From NCBI GenBank assembly GCA_002722155.1, contig PBKS01000009.1, positions 66,748 to 110,749 of the forward strand: DNA of 44,002 nucleotides. Reading direction: 5' to 3'. Below are positions 35,506 through 42,831 of this stretch, one piece after another. The notes under the pieces are model-generated. The model was not told the origin of the DNA. It saw only the letters and a program-made list of their open reading frames with translations, and ran no database searches. The DNA is from Chloroflexota bacterium (lineage in GTDB: Bacteria > Chloroflexota > Dehalococcoidia > Lucifugimonadales > UBA826). The position numbers and the translations under genes were made by a program. Position 1 is the stretch's first letter. Each line of letters opens with the position of its first letter.

Positions 35506-35922
35506 ATGTTTGCTAAATTCCAAACAGGTCGTATTAGTTCTAAGCATGTGGCAGCTCCTGACGGTTCGGAAATAAGACTCTTTCACCAAATGAAAGGCGG
35601 AGGGCTAAGCCAATGCACATTGCCTTCAGGGCTAACTTCAAGTGCCGTATCGCACAAGAGCGTAGATGAGATTTGGTTTTTCACGGAAGGATTTGGATTA
35701 GTATGGAGAAAACAAGAAAACATCGAAGAAACCATCAAAGTGGAGCCAGGAATTTCTCTAACCATTCCAAAAGGCACAAAATTTCAATTCAAAAACACAG
35801 AAAACATACCTCTTAGATTCATTATTTCCACTATGCCTCCGTGGCCAGGAGAATCTGAAGCTTTGCCAGAAGAAGGCCCATGGCCAACCAGTTTTCCAAA
35901 TAACAAGGAGATGCAAACATGA
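35506..35922 (+). CDS. Cupin domain protein
   Basis: A 138-residue beta-barrel protein. HKSVDEIWFFTEGFGLVW (about 51-68) is a cupin motif 1 and GISLTIPKGTKFQF with FRLISTM-like strand (about 84-108) is motif 2; the ending is MPPWPGESEA. The first motif has one His and a Glu; a metal site is possible. Cupins act as isomerases, dioxygenases or sugar-acid binding proteins. Its last 4 bp (ATGA) overlap the start of the SMP-30 gene, so the two are coupled. Fifth gene of the operon. Confidence 0.85.
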   Translation: MFAKFQTGRISSKHVAAPDGSEIRLFHQMKGGGLSQCTLPSGLTSSAVSHKSVDEIWFFTEGFGLVWRKQENIEETIKVEPGISLTIPKGTKFQFKNTENIPLRFIISTMPPWPGESEALPEEGPWPTSFPNNKEMQT

Positions 35923-36803
35923 CCTCATCTTTCGATGTACATTCAGATTCATTCCAAAAAATACTCAATGAAAACTCCTCGGTGGAACACCTAGCGACAG
36001 GATTTGGTTTTACAGAAGGACCAATATGGGTCGAGGATCACCTACTTTTCTCTGACATTCCAAATAGCAGAATTGTCCAGTATGAAGTTGGCGAAGAAGG
36101 CGCAAGCATATCTACCTTCAGGTATCCAAGTGGAAACTCCAACGGACTTACACTTGATCATAGCGGTAACCTAATAGCCTGTGAACATACCAATCGACGG
36201 GTATCAATCACTGATACAAAAGGAGATACACAACCAGTAGCAACTCGTTACAAAGGCAAAAGATTGAACAGCCCAAACGATGTAGTTGTAAAGTCAGACG
36301 GTTGGATCTACTTCACGGACCCTCCATATGGTCTGATGAATCGCACTCAAGGGAAGGAATTGGATTTTAATGGTGTCTTTAGGGTGTCCTCAAACGGTAG
36401 TGGATTGGAACTGCTAATCAAAGATATGACTGGCCCCAATGGGATAGCCTTTTCCCCAGATGAAAAAAAATTGTATGTAGCTGATTCATTAGAAAAATTT
36501 ATTAATGTATATGACGTTGATGACGACGGTTATCCTACCAACGGCAAACAGTTCGCCGATTTAAACACAGGAGAGCCAGGAGTACCAGACGGAATGAAAG
36601 TTGACACTGAGGGACGGGTTTACTCAACCGGACCAGGAGGCATTTGGGTATTTTCGCCAGAATCCGAGCTCTTGGGTAAAATACTAACCCCGGAAATCCC
36701 GGCAAATTGTGCATGGGGAGAAGATGGCCATACCCTATTCATGACAGCTAGGACAGGCCTATACAAAATCAGGTTAAACTCAAAGGGATCTAGTTCCACA
36801 TAG
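35919..36803 (+). CDS. SMP-30/gluconolactonase family lactonase
   Basis: A 294-residue six-bladed beta-propeller. The metal site is recognisable in TEGP (Glu33), LNSPNDV (Asn120), GPNGIAF (Asn174) and VPDGMKV (Asp224). Family members hydrolyse sugar lactones to aldonic acids, the step before a sugar-acid dehydratase. With an aldolase and a KDG-type kinase in the same operon, the pathway lactone, acid, keto-deoxy acid, phosphate is a reasonable reading. No dehydratase is in this operon, but two enolase-family enzymes lie elsewhere in the window. Starts within the ATGA overlap with the cupin gene. Confidence 0.93.
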   Translation: MTSSFDVHSDSFQKILNENSSVEHLATGFGFTEGPIWVEDHLLFSDIPNSRIVQYEVGEEGASISTFRYPSGNSNGLTLDHSGNLIACEHTNRRVSITDTKGDTQPVATRYKGKRLNSPNDVVVKSDGWIYFTDPPYGLMNRTQGKELDFNGVFRVSSNGSGLELLIKDMTGPNGIAFSPDEKKLYVADSLEKFINVYDVDDDGYPTNGKQFADLNTGEPGVPDGMKVDTEGRVYSTGPGGIWVFSPESELLGKILTPEIPANCAWGEDGHTLFMTARTGLYKIRLNSKGSSST

Positions 36804-36812
36804 CCATAAACA

Positions 36813-36826
36813 ACCTCCATAGAGGT
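36813..36826 (+). promoter_or_regulatory. Hairpin covering the ribosome binding site
   Basis: ACCTC (36813-36817) and GAGGT (36822-36826) form a 5-bp stem with a 4-nt loop CATA. The GAGGT arm is the Shine-Dalgarno sequence of the next gene, 9 nt before ATG 36836, so pairing would lower its translation. Confidence 0.5.
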
Positions 36827-36835
36827 CAAAAAAAC

Positions 36836-38212
36836 ATGATAAATCATGACATAGTAATAAATCATGCTCGAGTAATGGATCCGGCATCCGGATTAAACCA
36901 ATTGAAAAATGTCGGAATTTCCCAAGGTAAGATAGCGAGCATCAGCGACTCTCAAATAGAGGGTCAACAGATTATATCTGCTCCTGGGCAAATCTTATGC
37001 CCAGGATTTATTGATCTACACTGCCACCCTCAGGATCCTCAAATTTTTGAGGTTCAAGCATTAGATGGAGTTACTACTACTCTAGAACTTGAGGTAGGGA
37101 CAAATGATATAGAGGCTTTCTATTCGAAATGGAATAATCAATCACCAATAAATTTCGGTGCTAGCGTCGGTCACATACCAGTCAGAATGAAGGTAATGAA
37201 TGACCCAGGAGTATTTTTGCCCTCTGGGGATGCTGGAAGAAAACTAGCTAACAATACAGAAATACTAGCCATGCAAAACCTAATAAGAGTAGGGCTAGAA
37301 AAAGGCGCTCTTGCAGTCGGTTTTGGACTGGATTACACAAGAGGAGCTAGTCGCTGGGAAATCATACAGATGTTCAAAATAGCATCAGAATACAATGCAT
37401 CCTGTCACGTACATCTCAGAGGCAAAGGACACCTAGAACCATCAAATGCTATAGAGGCTTTAGAAGAGGTGATAGCAGCTTCAGCGATAACAGGGGCTCC
37501 TTTACATGTGGTACATCTAAATAGCACAGGAATGAGAGCCGTCCCGCAACTTTTGGATATGATCACTGGTGCAAATCAATCAGGTCTTGATGTAACAACC
37601 GAATGCTATCCATACAATGCCGGAATGACAAAAATAGAATCGGCCTTATTTGATGATGGTTGGCAAGAAAATTACGGAATAAGTTATGAGCAACTCATGC
37701 GACCAGATACGGGTGAATACCTAACTGCTAAAACATTTTCAGAATATAGAGAAAGTGGGGGGTGGGTCATAACATTCTCTACACCAGAGGAATCAATGCG
37801 GGCAGCAGTAAAAAGTCCATTAACCATGATAGCCACTGACAGCATTATTGAGAATGGAAAAGGACATCCTAGGACGGCTGGGTCTTACACTAAAGTTCTT
37901 GGAGAACACGTAAGGGAGAAAGGTGATCTTGACCTAATGACCGCCCTCGCAAAAATGACTATTATGCCGGCAAGAAGGCTCGAAGCAAGGGCACCTGCAT
38001 TTCTAAAAAAAGGCCGAATCCAAGTGGGTGCCGACGCCGACATAGTGATTTTTGACCCCCTGACTGTGAAAGACCAATCGACCTATGCCGATCCAATCAA
38101 ACCACCCATAGGTCTAAATCAAGTGATTGTTAATGGAATTCCAGTAGTTTCAGACTCAAAATTAGAAGAGGGTGCACTACCAGGCAAAGGTATCCTGGCC
38201 AAAACAAAATAA
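36836..38212 (+). CDS. N-acyl-D-amino-acid deacylase-like amidohydrolase
   Basis: A 458-residue metal-dependent amidohydrolase. DLHCHPQD (60-67, His62 and His64) is the N-terminal metal motif; CHVHLRG (190-196) and VVHLNS (225-230) carry the later histidines, and Asp335 in ATDS completes the site. The chain fits the N-acyl-D-amino-acid deacylase/dihydroorotase group; the substrate is unknown. The gene is 7th in the operon. Its ribosome binding site is paired in a hairpin (36813-36826). ATG start. Confidence 0.88.
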   Translation: MINHDIVINHARVMDPASGLNQLKNVGISQGKIASISDSQIEGQQIISAPGQILCPGFIDLHCHPQDPQIFEVQALDGVTTTLELEVGTNDIEAFYSKWNNQSPINFGASVGHIPVRMKVMNDPGVFLPSGDAGRKLANNTEILAMQNLIRVGLEKGALAVGFGLDYTRGASRWEIIQMFKIASEYNASCHVHLRGKGHLEPSNAIEALEEVIAASAITGAPLHVVHLNSTGMRAVPQLLDMITGANQSGLDVTTECYPYNAGMTKIESALFDDGWQENYGISYEQLMRPDTGEYLTAKTFSEYRESGGWVITFSTPEESMRAAVKSPLTMIATDSIIENGKGHPRTAGSYTKVLGEHVREKGDLDLMTALAKMTIMPARRLEARAPAFLKKGRIQVGADADIVIFDPLTVKDQSTYADPIKPPIGLNQVIVNGIPVVSDSKLEEGALPGKGILAKTK

Positions 38213-38225
38213 CTCGGAGAAAAAT

Positions 38226-38519
38226 ATGGCAATTTATTCAATTAGTAACATTGAAGTTAAAGACTGGGCAATATACGAAGAATACATGAAAAAAGTTCCT
38301 AAAATCATAGAGAAATATGGAGGTAAATATCTGGTCCGTGGAGGTCAAATACTATCGGATGACACCAAGTGGCAGCCAAAAAGAATAGTCATATTGGAAT
38401 TTCCGACAAAGGAAGATATGGATAATTTTCGGAATTCAGAAGACTATAAACCTGTAGCGGCTTTGAGACATAAAGCGGCTAACACAGAAGGTTTTGTTGT
38501 CCTAGGATATGACGGTTAA
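38226..38519 (+). CDS. DUF1330 family protein
   Basis: A 97-residue protein with the DUF1330 signature: IEVKDWAIYEEYMKKVPKII (about 9-28) near the start, KYLVRGGQ (34-41), VILEFPTKEDMDNFRNSEDY (about 55-74) and a terminal strand. These are ferredoxin-like dimers of unknown function. The ATG at 38226 with CGGAG upstream was chosen; a longer frame to 38172 would run into the amidohydrolase. Last gene of the operon, 13 bp after the amidohydrolase, and its stop overlaps the stop of the convergent lipoprotein gene by 4 bp. Confidence 0.88.
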   Translation: MAIYSISNIEVKDWAIYEEYMKKVPKIIEKYGGKYLVRGGQILSDDTKWQPKRIVILEFPTKEDMDNFRNSEDYKPVAALRHKAANTEGFVVLGYDG

Positions 38520-39484
38520 TTGGCTGGTGAAGGAAGGTCCAGATCGAAGTCTTCTCCCAGTCGGCTAAAACTTATATGGAACTCCACATCAGTAGTTCCT
38601 ACACCTGATAGCCCTTCCATACCAAAGACTTCCGAAAGAAACAGACCTCCATTTTTTAAAGAAAACTCAGAAGCAATCTTAGACATTTGGTAGCTTATAG
38701 GATTCACTTCTAATTTAACTTCCCATGTTTCGGGGGAAAATTTTTGAATTTCCTCTTGCGTAGCAATTAACTCAAATAGCGGGGTAACCGACCCAACGGT
38801 TCCACTATCGTCAAATAAGAAGGTGATTTTTCCTTCTGTGGATTGGATATTGAAGTCGCTGACTTCTGTTTTCAAAAAAGAATCCCCGACAGCCTTCCAA
38901 AAATCATTCGTAATGTGACCGATACCAAGATTTTCCCCAACTTCCCATTTATCTGTAGGAGATTCTTTAATGTAAATCTCATCTCCAATTTTTGCAGACT
39001 CAACGTATAAGCCTATACCCAACAAATTAGCTTCAAATTTGGATAAAGAACCCAAGGAGGTCACTGCACCAGAACCTGACAATGGCACCGCTACGAAAAT
39101 GCCTCCCGCATCGACTCTCGCTACACCTTCCAAGATATATTTAAACGAATTTATTCGGTGGAATGAGTCTAAGGTTTTTTCCTGCACATTCTCCGTTTTA
39201 TTTTCAGTTTCCGGTAAATCAGTAATATCAATAGCTGTAAAAGATGGTTTAGAAACCAGAGTTGAAATTGGAGGAGGATTTACAGTTACATGATCTGGAA
39301 TCACAGTAATAGGTAAAGGATTGGAGGTCGCCACTGGATGCACGGCCACCTCAGCATTTTGAGTCCGAATGTAATGGGGGGGTTCTTCTTTCTCCGAATC
39401 TACAAAAAAACAGCCAGTAATGCTTATTATTACGATCAGGCATAAGAATTCATAACCAAAAGTTTTGGTGCTCATGGCTGGCAA
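38516..39484 (-). CDS. Lipoprotein, LppX/LolA-like
   Basis: A 322-residue exported protein. A signal peptide with the lipobox ITGC places Cys25 as the lipidated residue. After a low-complexity Pro/Thr/Val-rich linker (about 40-100), a folded domain follows with strand-rich segments and a long C-terminal part that resembles the LppX/LprG or LolA fold; that resemblance is inference. Such proteins bind lipids in the cell envelope. TTG start with GAGGA 8 nt upstream; ATG 39475 is the alternative. It overlaps the convergent DUF1330 gene by 4 bp and follows the dehydrogenase gene by 16 bp. Confidence 0.75.
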   Translation of the reverse strand: MPAMSTKTFGYEFLCLIVIISITGCFFVDSEKEEPPHYIRTQNAEVAVHPVATSNPLPITVIPDHVTVNPPPISTLVSKPSFTAIDITDLPETENKTENVQEKTLDSFHRINSFKYILEGVARVDAGGIFVAVPLSGSGAVTSLGSLSKFEANLLGIGLYVESAKIGDEIYIKESPTDKWEVGENLGIGHITNDFWKAVGDSFLKTEVSDFNIQSTEGKITFLFDDSGTVGSVTPLFELIATQEEIQKFSPETWEVKLEVNPISYQMSKIASEFSLKNGGLFLSEVFGMEGLSGVGTTDVEFHISFSRLGEDFDLDLPSPAN

Positions 39485-39500
39485 AAATTGGATCCTCTGA

Positions 39501-40481
39501 CTACTTTGCTGCCTCCGGATTTAGACAAGCCGGCATCGGTTTTCCTTTTAAGTATGAAATGATGTTGTCAGCTGACATTAATCCCATCCGACGAAGAGTG
39601 GCCGCACTAGCGCTGGCAATATGAGGTGTGACTATGACATTCTCCATATGAACCAAAGGGTCATCCGGTAATATTGGTTCAGGCAATGTAACATCCAAGG
39701 CCGCCCCTGCTATTTCTCCTGCTGCTAAAGATTCTCTCAAAGCGTCCGGATCGACCGTTCCTCCTCTCGATGTATTTATCAAAAAGGCGTCATTATTCAT
39801 CTTTTTAATTTCTTCTCTTCCAATTAAGCCTTGAGTTTCAGGTCCAAGAGGCACATGGATAGAAACATAATCAGACGAGGATAAAAGTCCATCTAAATCG
39901 GCAGTCCACTGGACCCCATACATATCTTCAATATCTGGTTTTCGTGTTCGGGAATGATAGAGGATGTTCATATCAAAGGCTTTTGCCCGTTTAGCAACCG
40001 CCGTACCAATCAAACCCAACCCAATTAGACCTAACGTCTTACCATAAACATCTGTACCCAAATATGGAGTTTGATCAAAGATTTTCCATTCACCGGCTAT
40101 TACTTTTCTATTAGAACGTGTTACCTGACGGGCCAAAGAAAGTATCAACCCCATCGTAAAATCAGCACACGATTCATGTAATATCCCAGGTGTATTACCG
40201 ACAATAACCCCATTCCTTGTCGCTGAAGCCAGGTCAATGTTATCAATTCCTATTGCCCTAGTAGAGACCACTTTCAGACGACCAGCAGCTGAAAAAACCT
40301 CGTCATCCATCATGTCGTTGGACTCGATCATGAATCCATCACATTCTTTAACCTTCTGAAGCAAGAGAGCCTTCGGAGGAGGTGTAGGCTCCTGCCATAC
40401 CTCTACTTCAAAATTTTCTTCCAACTTGGTAATAGCATCTGGCACTATAATTCTGGTAACAAATACTTTTTGCTCTGCCAT
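39501..40481 (-). CDS. D-2-hydroxyacid dehydrogenase, glyoxylate reductase-like
   Basis: A 326-residue NAD(P)-dependent enzyme. GLGLIG (154-159) binds the cofactor; Arg239 (NTSRG), Glu268 (LPEP) and His287 (TPHIAS) are the catalytic residues. The loop after the second strand reads YHSRTRK, favouring NADPH. It is closer to glyoxylate/hydroxypyruvate reductases than the gene at 32320 is. Strong AAGGAG before the ATG. It diverges from the MFS gene at 40646 across a structured region and is followed on its strand by the lipoprotein gene. Confidence 0.93.
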   Translation of the reverse strand: MAEQKVFVTRIIVPDAITKLEENFEVEVWQEPTPPPKALLLQKVKECDGFMIESNDMMDDEVFSAAGRLKVVSTRAIGIDNIDLASATRNGVIVGNTPGILHESCADFTMGLILSLARQVTRSNRKVIAGEWKIFDQTPYLGTDVYGKTLGLIGLGLIGTAVAKRAKAFDMNILYHSRTRKPDIEDMYGVQWTADLDGLLSSSDYVSIHVPLGPETQGLIGREEIKKMNNDAFLINTSRGGTVDPDALRESLAAGEIAGAALDVTLPEPILPDDPLVHMENVIVTPHIASASAATLRRMGLMSADNIISYLKGKPMPACLNPEAAK

Positions 40482-40519
40482 TTATAACTCTCCTTGTAAA
40501 TCACACTCTCGGGCCAAAA

Positions 40520-40547
40520 AGTATACACCTCCACATCAAACACTAAA
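40520..40547 (-). promoter_or_regulatory. Candidate promoter of the hydroxyacid dehydrogenase gene
   Basis: On the minus strand TTTAGT (40542-40547) and TATACT (40520-40525) are 16 bp apart, about 40 bp before the ATG. The -10 is good, the -35 weak. The outer repeat arm at 40552 begins just upstream. Confidence 0.3.
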
Positions 40548-40551
40548 CTGA

Positions 40552-40640
40552 GTTAGTCTTTTTACCCTTGCGCTAAAGGGAACAGTACATCACAATTTTA
40601 TTGATGTGTGAGCAATTTCGTATAAACCAAAAAGACTAAC
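40552..40640 (+). promoter_or_regulatory. Three-hairpin structured region before the MFS gene
   Basis: A 12-bp perfect outer stem (GTTAGTCTTTTT at 40552-40563 with AAAAAGACTAAC at 40629-40640) encloses CCCTT/AAGGG (40565-40569, 40576-40580) and ACATCA/TGATGT (40587-40592, 40602-40607). As RNA this would form a three-way junction ending 5 nt before the ATG at 40646. It could be a leader RNA or a set of DNA operator repeats. Confidence 0.55.
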
Positions 40641-40645
40641 CGTTA

Positions 40646-41860
40646 ATGAGAGATTGTTCACAAAGTGATGCCAGATATAGATGGGTGATGTTGGCCGGGG
40701 TTTGGTTAGCATACTTCTCATTCGGAGTTGTACAGGGTGGTATCCCACCTTTAATCAGTCCAGTTAGTGCAGACCTTGGTTTGAGTCGATCCACAATGGG
40801 TACAGTTCTGGGTGCTTGGCCGTTAATCTATATTTTAACGGCAATACCAGCCGGGGCCCTGTTGGATAGATTTAGTCTCAGATTCACAATTATGACTGGA
40901 GTATTGTTTATTGGCATATCGGGATTACTCAGAGCCCTAGCAGTCGATTACAAAACCATACTTTTTGCCGTAATGGTATTTGGGATAGGGGGACCATTTA
41001 TTTCTATTGGTGCCCCAAAATTAATCAGCACATGGTTTCCTGAATCTGATCGAGGCCGCGCGATGGGCATTTATCTGACTGCCCCCGCCATAGGCAGGAT
41101 ACTGGTCCTATCTGCTACCAATAGTTTACTAATGCCATTGTTTAACAATAGTTGGCGATTAGCCCTACTGACCCTGTCTGGAGTAGCCTTTGCCACTTCA
41201 CTGATATGGATTCTGATCGCTAGAGATCTAAAAACAAACAACTCTGAATCAGGCGAAAAAAAAGACCTTTTATCCAGTATGAAAACATTTCCTGATCTAG
41301 TACGAATCAGAGAGGTGAGATTGATTCTCATAATTGTACTCGGAATGTTTTTATTCAATCATGCCACCAATAACTGGCTGCCTGAAATTTTAATTGAAAA
41401 AGACATGGGCTCATCAAAGGCAGGTTTACTAGCCGCTATTCCAGTTGCTACCGGTGCAATCGGATCAGTAATTATCCCCCAGATAGCAAAGCCACAGTCG
41501 CACAGGAGGATTATGTTTTCTTTGTTCTCTGTCGCGGCAGCATCGACGATTTGCTTAATTTATTTTGATAATTCCTTCCTTGTGGGAACATTAATTCTGC
41601 TTGGAATTTCTTCCAGGGGGGTCATGCCAATAATAATGCTTACCCTGATATCTTTGGTGGGCAGCGAAAAAACAGGTGCCGCAGGCGGATTGTATTTTAC
41701 TGCCGGAGAAGTAGGGGGTGTAATGGGTCCTATACTATTAGGGGTCTCCGCGGATCTTTTTAGTGGATTTACACCAGGGCTCATCTTTCTGTCTGGTTTA
41801 TGTATCGTACTTTCATTTGGATCTACTATTATCAAAGAGAAAAAACCTACACCATACTGA
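40646..41860 (+). CDS. MFS transporter
   Basis: A 404-residue carrier with about 12 helices. Motif A reads GALLDRFSLRFTI and the fourth helix has STWFPESDRGRAMGIYL, as in the nitrate/OFA-like MFS groups. The substrate is unknown. No ribosome binding site precedes the ATG; the region directly upstream is the structured region at 40552-40640. The stop codon directly abuts the stop codon of the convergent selenoprotein candidate at 41861, so the two genes share no space. Confidence 0.87.
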   Translation: MRDCSQSDARYRWVMLAGVWLAYFSFGVVQGGIPPLISPVSADLGLSRSTMGTVLGAWPLIYILTAIPAGALLDRFSLRFTIMTGVLFIGISGLLRALAVDYKTILFAVMVFGIGGPFISIGAPKLISTWFPESDRGRAMGIYLTAPAIGRILVLSATNSLLMPLFNNSWRLALLTLSGVAFATSLIWILIARDLKTNNSESGEKKDLLSSMKTFPDLVRIREVRLILIIVLGMFLFNHATNNWLPEILIEKDMGSSKAGLLAAIPVATGAIGSVIIPQIAKPQSHRRIMFSLFSVAAASTICLIYFDNSFLVGTLILLGISSRGVMPIIMLTLISLVGSEKTGAAGGLYFTAGEVGGVMGPILLGVSADLFSGFTPGLIFLSGLCIVLSFGSTIIKEKKPTPY

Positions 41861-42346
41861 TCAATTCTCAGGCAATAGCGAATTAATTAAAGAATATTCC
41901 GGTACCCCGTTTGTTCGATATTGTGTAGCACCATACTGATCGAACATTATGAAAGTGGGTACTAAATTTGCCTCATATTCTACATACAAAAGTTTCCCGA
42001 CTTCGCTTTGCACTTCCAATTTTACAAAGGTCAACTTTTGACTTAATCGTTCCTCTAACCTGTCAACGGCAGGTTTCATAGTTAAACAACCAATTCAAAG
42101 ATCAGAATATAAATACAACAAGACAGGGCTTCCAGAATCACGTATTGAGTTCCAATGCTCAATCCCATTTAATTCATTGGAAGCTGTCGTGAGAGAACTG
42201 CGCAACAAAGCCACGGCGACCAAAAGGATTAAGGCAGAAAATAAAGCAACCTTTAAAGAAAAGGTACGATAGAGCAGGAAGAAGGATACCGCAATAACAA
42301 CACCTGAAACGAATAAATAAGAATACTGATTTATATATCCGAACAT
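41861..42346 (-). CDS. Candidate selenoprotein: membrane-anchored thioredoxin-like protein with UxxC
   Basis: Normal translation gives two pieces, 83 residues (42346-42095) and a later ATG frame (42079-41861), but both are in the same frame and only one TGA (42095-42097) separates them. Read through TGA as selenocysteine, the product has 161 residues: two membrane helices (about 10-27 and 31-51), then PVLLYLYSD, Sec84-Ile-Gly-Cys87, KPAVDRLEERL and LVPTFIMFD with the cis-Pro at 130. That is the order of a thioredoxin fold, with Sec in place of the first Cys of CxxC. A hairpin lies 26 nt after TGA. A nonsense mutation in a CxxC gene is the alternative. The start is an ATG without a good ribosome binding site, 11 nt after a terminator T-run. 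Confidence 0.78.
42057..42075 (-). promoter_or_regulatory. Candidate bacterial SECIS hairpin
   Basis: On the minus-strand transcript AACCUG pairs with CAGGUU around a 7-nt loop CCGUUGA; a further C-G pair would leave loop CGUU with a G among its first two bases. The loop begins 26 nt after the UGA, inside the 16-37 nt range known for bacterial SECIS elements. Confidence 0.6.
42095..42097 (-). other. In-frame TGA, proposed selenocysteine codon
   Basis: The only stop in a 162-codon frame. It falls exactly on the first position of a thioredoxin CxxC motif (TGA-Ile-Gly-Cys). Confidence 0.72.
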
Positions 42347-42357
42347 GTAATTTTCAC

Positions 42358-42388
42358 AAAAAAAATGGGCCGCCTATGGCGACCCATT
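42358..42388 (-). terminator. Rho-independent terminator after the zinc-ribbon gene
   Basis: On the minus strand an 11-bp stem (AATGGGTCGCC with GGCGGCCCATT, one U-G pair) with a 3-nt loop is followed by eight T (plus-strand A-run 42358-42365). It lies 26 bp after the stop of the zinc-ribbon gene and ends 11 nt before the start of the selenoprotein candidate. Confidence 0.9.
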
Positions 42389-42414
42389 CAATTGATTCGT
42401 TCAAATTCACCAAA

Positions 42415-42606
42415 TTAGGCAACGGCCATGTCATGCCCGCAACACATTGGTGATTTGATCTTTCCACAACCATTAGTGCACTCTGCTACACCAACGGTTG
42501 TACCGTCATCTTTCTCAATATTTACGTGACTTAGTTCTGTTCCACACTTGCCACACGTAATTGGGTGTACTTCCATTCCACAATCACCACAACTATATTT
42601 AGCCAT
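42415..42606 (-). CDS. Small zinc-ribbon protein
   Basis: A 63-residue protein with CGDCG (Cys6, Cys9), CGKCG (Cys18, Cys21), then CTNGC (Cys43, Cys47) and PMCCGHDM (Cys55, Cys56, His58). The first four Cys form a zinc ribbon and the later group could hold a second metal. It resembles desulforedoxin/rubrerythrin-type zinc ribbons but I do not name a family. The ATG at 42606 has a strong AAGGAG 7 nt upstream; a longer frame begins at 42648 without such a signal. It has a consensus promoter (42676-42704) and a strong terminator (42358-42388), so it is a one-gene unit. Confidence 0.8.
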   Translation of the reverse strand: MAKYSCGDCGMEVHPITCGKCGTELSHVNIEKDDGTTVGVAECTNGCGKIKSPMCCGHDMAVA

Positions 42607-42675
42607 TATGCTCTCCTTAATTCCATTCACCTTCATTTGTTTAACCATTCCATCTGACCAACTCAGATTCTAAAA

Positions 42676-42704
42676 AGTCTATCTCTCACTAAAAACACTG
42701 TCAA
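42676..42704 (-). promoter_or_regulatory. Sigma-70-type promoter of the zinc-ribbon gene
   Basis: On the minus strand a perfect TTGACA (42699-42704) is followed after exactly 17 bp by TAGACT (42676-42681), 70 bp before the ATG. It is the clearest promoter in the window. Confidence 0.75.
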
Positions 42705-42831
42705 TGAATCCTAAGTAAAATCAACCTATTGAATAGATCTACTTAACAACGTATAGTTTCGATCCTACGAAATATCATTACTCAAACGATATATCTATGC
42801 CTAAGATACGGAATTATTTAAGGAGAATGAC

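Noticed and set aside
40552-40640. Miniature inverted-repeat element (MITE)
   Set aside because: There is no target-site duplication at the ends and no second copy seen in the window; structured leader or operators fit better.
41861-42079. A separate 72-residue thioredoxin-like gene starting at ATG 42079
   Set aside because: It is in frame with the preceding 83-residue piece, separated only by TGA and five codons, and lacks the membrane part and first redox position; one recoded gene explains both pieces.
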